Assembly (NCBI RefSeq): GCF_014646375.1
Contig: NZ_BMNI01000005.1
Span: 170,281-234,280 of the forward strand
From: Nocardioides phosphati
Lineage (GTDB): Bacteria > Actinomycetota > Actinomycetes > Propionibacteriales > Nocardioidaceae
DNA: 64,000 bases
Reading direction: 5' to 3'
The notes under the pieces are model-generated. The model did no database searches. It saw only the letters and a list, made by a program, of their open reading frames with translations, and was not told where the DNA came from. Both the position numbers and the translations under genes were made by a program. Numbering within the stretch: the first letter of the stretch is position 1; every line of letters starts with the position of its first letter. Shown here piece by piece: positions 62,214 to 64,000 of the stretch.

Positions 62214-63200
62214 ATGACCGATCCGCTTGGCCCTGTCGTCCGCCCGCGCCGTCTCCGTCGTACGCCGGCACTGCGGCGCCTCGTCGCCGAGACGTCGCTC
62301 GAGGCGCGCCAGCTGGTCCTGCCGGCGTTCGTGCGCGAGGGCATCTCCGAGCCGCAGGCGATCTCGTCGATGCCGGGCGTCGTCCAGCACACGCGCGACA
62401 GCCTGAAGAAGGCGGCTGCCGAGGCGGCCGAGCTCGGGCTGGGCGGCATCATGCTGTTCGGCGTCCCGGAGTCCAAGGACGCCGCCGGCACCGGCGCGAT
62501 CGACCCCGACGGCATCCTCAACGTCGCGATCGCCGACGTGAAGGCCGAGGTCGGCGACGCGCTGCCGGTCATGGCCGACCTCTGCCTCGACGAGTTCACC
62601 GACCACGGCCACTGCGGCGTGCTCAATGCGTCGGGCGCCGTCGACAACGACCTCACCCTCGCGGTGTACGCCGAGATGGCCCGCGCGCAGGCGGCCGCCG
62701 GCGTCGACGTCGTCGGCCCCAGCGGCATGATGGACGGCCAGGTCGCGGTGATCCGCGAGGCGCTCGACCTCGTCGGCGCCCCGGAGGTGGCGATCCTGGC
62801 CTACTCGGCGAAGTACGCCTCCGCGTTCTACGGCCCCTTCCGCGAGGCGGTCGACTCCTCGCTCCAGGGTGACCGGCGGACCTACCAGCAGGACTCCGGC
62901 AACGTCATCGAGGGCGTGCGCGAGGCGCTGCTCGACGTCGCCGAGGGTGCCGACATGGTCATGGTGAAGCCGGCGCTCGCCTACCTCGACGTGATCCGGG
63001 CGGTGCGCGAGGCGGTCGACGTCCCCGTGGCGGCGTACAACATCTCGGGGGAGTACTCCATGGTCGAGGCGGCCGCGGCCAACGGCTGGATCGACCGCGA
63101 GGCGGCGATCGTGGAGACGCTGCTCTCGATCCGCCGGGCCGGCGCGGACGTCATCCTGACCTACTGGGCCGCCGAGGCCGCCGGCCTCCTGCGCCGCTGA
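62214..63200 (+). CDS. hemB: Porphobilinogen synthase (delta-aminolevulinic acid dehydratase)
   Basis: 328 residues. It condenses two 5-aminolevulinate molecules. Active Lys residues are in AYSAKYASAFYGPFR and MVMVKPALAYLD. The metal site reads DLCLDEFTDHGHCG: two of the three zinc Cys of the E. coli type remain and the middle one is Asp, so metal use may differ. GGAGG lies about 8 nt before the ATG. It is last in the rex-hemACDB run; a terminator follows. Confidence 0.96.
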   Translation: MTDPLGPVVRPRRLRRTPALRRLVAETSLEARQLVLPAFVREGISEPQAISSMPGVVQHTRDSLKKAAAEAAELGLGGIMLFGVPESKDAAGTGAIDPDGILNVAIADVKAEVGDALPVMADLCLDEFTDHGHCGVLNASGAVDNDLTLAVYAEMARAQAAAGVDVVGPSGMMDGQVAVIREALDLVGAPEVAILAYSAKYASAFYGPFREAVDSSLQGDRRTYQQDSGNVIEGVREALLDVAEGADMVMVKPALAYLDVIRAVREAVDVPVAAYNISGEYSMVEAAAANGWIDREAAIVETLLSIRRAGADVILTYWAAEAAGLLRR

Positions 63201-63239
63201 CGGCGTCTCGTCGCGCTGGTCGAAGCGAAGCGGCGTGAA

Positions 63240-63330
63240 ACCGCGCTCGCGCGCGGTCTGCCACCTTCCGGCCAGGGGTGGGTCCCCGGAAATGGCGGCG
63301 GCCCCGGCCCCCTTGCGGGAACCGGGGCCG
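63240..63330. terminator. Two hairpins between hemB and the convergent gene
   Basis: A perfect 7-bp stem with a 4-nt loop (63240-63257) and a stronger 14-bp stem with two imperfect pairs and a TTGC loop (63299-63312 with 63317-63330). They lie between converging stop codons at 63200 and 63353, so bidirectional termination is likely. The segment 63215-63260 also looks like a degenerate intergenic repeat. Confidence 0.65.
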
Positions 63331-63352
63331 TCGTGCGGCTGGAGCGCGCGGC

Positions 63353-64000
63353 TCAGTAGCTGCTGGCGCTGACCATGTAACCGGCCTTCGCCATGCAGCT
63401 GACCCAGTAGGTCGCGTCGTCGGACTTGACGAGCGGGGTGTTGAGCAGCGCCGAGGTCCGGCAGGTGGTGTTGGCCGCGATGTAGCCGGCGGTCGTGGTG
63501 ATGTCGGTGATCGTCTTGGTGACGGTCTCGGTCGTCTTGGTGATCGTGTCGGTGATCGCCTTGGTGGTGGTCGTGGTGCCGCCCGTGACGGTGCCGCCGG
63601 TGCCGCCGGTGCCGCCGGTGCCACCCGTGCCGCCGGTGCCACCCGTGTCGCCGGTGCCGCCGGTGCCACCCGTGTCGCCGGTGCTACCCGTGTCGCCGGT
63701 GCCGCCCGAGACACCACAGGTGCCGGTGCAGTCGGTCTTGCCCTCCTGGCGCTTGCCGGTGCCGGACTTGTGGATGCCGCCGCCACCGCCGCCGTACGAG
63801 CCGAAGGAGGTCGGGGGGCTGAAGGAGTACGCCGAGGTGATGTAGTTCGGCACCGCGGTGTAGTTGCCCTGCAGGTAGGCGTCGCGGATCTTGAGGACGA
63901 GGTCGACGTAGTCGTTCGAGTGGTTGTAGCGGTAGACCGAGGAGCGGCGGCCGGTGTCGGTGCCGAGGTCGTCGGTGCCGGAGCAGAGGTAGACGGCGGT
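63353..64000 (-). CDS. Exported lytic transglycosylase-like protein with Gly-X-Thr repeat, C-terminal part
   Basis: The frame is open from the window edge (64000) to the stop at 63353, 215 residues. The visible start TAVYLCSGTDDLG, then SSVYRYNHSNDYVDLVLKI, resembles the end of actinobacterial MltB-like lytic transglycosylases (YNHSxxYVxxVL). After PPTSFGSYGGGGGG comes a run of 13 Gly-X-Thr triplets (X = Gly, Asp, Ser), then a Thr/Lys-rich segment and a C-terminal part with paired Cys. The repeat is collagen-like in spacing and may form an extended wall linker. The N-terminus lies outside the window. Confidence 0.65.
   Translation of the reverse strand, partial: TAVYLCSGTDDLGTDTGRRSSVYRYNHSNDYVDLVLKIRDAYLQGNYTAVPNYITSAYSFSPPTSFGSYGGGGGGIHKSGTGKRQEGKTDCTGTCGVSGGTGDTGSTGDTGGTGGTGDTGGTGGTGGTGGTGGTGGTVTGGTTTTTKAITDTITKTTETVTKTITDITTTAGYIAANTTCRTSALLNTPLVKSDDATYWVSCMAKAGYMVSASSY

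Noticed and set aside
63495..63845. Plus-strand Val/Pro repeat protein
   Set aside because: It is the antisense of the Gly-X-Thr repeat of the minus-strand protein; the minus frame continues open to the window edge with recognisable sequence.

Overview
The window is about 72% GC chromosomal DNA from a high-GC actinobacterium. Lsr2, ClpC with a UVR linker, a BldN-type sigma factor, ribosomal protein bS22, Rex-hemACDB and a CobA-HemD fusion all point there, and the general style suggests the Nocardioidaceae (Nocardioides-like); that family assignment is inference. Coding density is very high, no gene-free stretch exceeds about 300 bp, and I saw no rRNA, tRNA, CRISPR array, prophage or insertion sequence.

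Layout. 1-3554: end of an NlpC/P60 peptidoglycan hydrolase, an acyl-CoA oxidase and an atypical SDR. 3633-21234: a long housekeeping block, ppa / dacB, two secreted paralogues, a DUF2342 metalloprotease, tilS, hpt, ftsH, folE-folP-folB-folK, DUF3180, ispD, DUF2520-panC-panD, nadB-nadC, followed by coaX. From memory this matches Mycobacterium tuberculosis Rv3582c-Rv3628, read with local changes. 22044-30246: a cell-surface glycopolymer cassette (family 2 glycosyltransferase, DUF6270/SGNH-like protein, GT2-CDP-glycerol glycerophosphotransferase fusion, OafA-type acyltransferase, sulfotransferase-like protein) lies between coaX and lsr2. 30422-33536: lsr2 and clpC, separated by a 32-bp tandem repeat and a ClgR-like site. 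33612-43499: acyltransferase, mutY, a membrane protein, UDP-glucose dehydrogenase, a second GT2 paralogue, radA-disA with a DNA-damage-type promoter, DUF4383 and a ferredoxin reductase-like flavoprotein. 43695-63200: methyltransferase, VOC protein, Cys-rich protein, then a second conserved block (compare Rv0496-Rv0512 and Streptomyces SCO3317-SCO3328): ppx, TIM-barrel epimerase, an ABC exporter, proline dehydrogenase, proC, an HTH protein, bS22, a GalE-like protein, an LPLAT acyltransferase, a BldN-type sigma operon, a HAD phosphatase, a glutaredoxin-like protein and rex-hemA-hemC-hemD-hemB. 63353-64000: a truncated lytic-transglycosylase-like protein with a Gly-X-Thr repeat.

How the genes work together. 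The window supplies folate (GTP to 7,8-dihydropteroate), pantothenate/CoA precursors, quinolinate to NAD, and tetrapyrroles (glutamyl-tRNA to uroporphyrinogen III and precorrin-2). It also has proteostasis (FtsH, ClpC), DNA repair and c-di-AMP signalling (RadA, DisA, MutY), and cell-wall polymer synthesis and decoration. Genes within units are tightly packed, with many ATGA/GTGA/TGATG overlaps that imply translational coupling. At least 14 unit-leading genes have a TANNNT -10 hexamer 6-7 nt before the start codon, a leaderless-transcript signature.

The points I rate highest are: the surface-polymer cassette with DUF6270 coupled to a TagF fusion; a 42-codon ORF with a perfect Shine-Dalgarno sequence wedged by ATGA overlaps between bldN and its likely anti-sigma gene; a PafBC/RecA-NDp-type leaderless promoter on radA; dyads in the lsr2 promoter; and a perfect 17-bp stem that buries a Shine-Dalgarno sequence.
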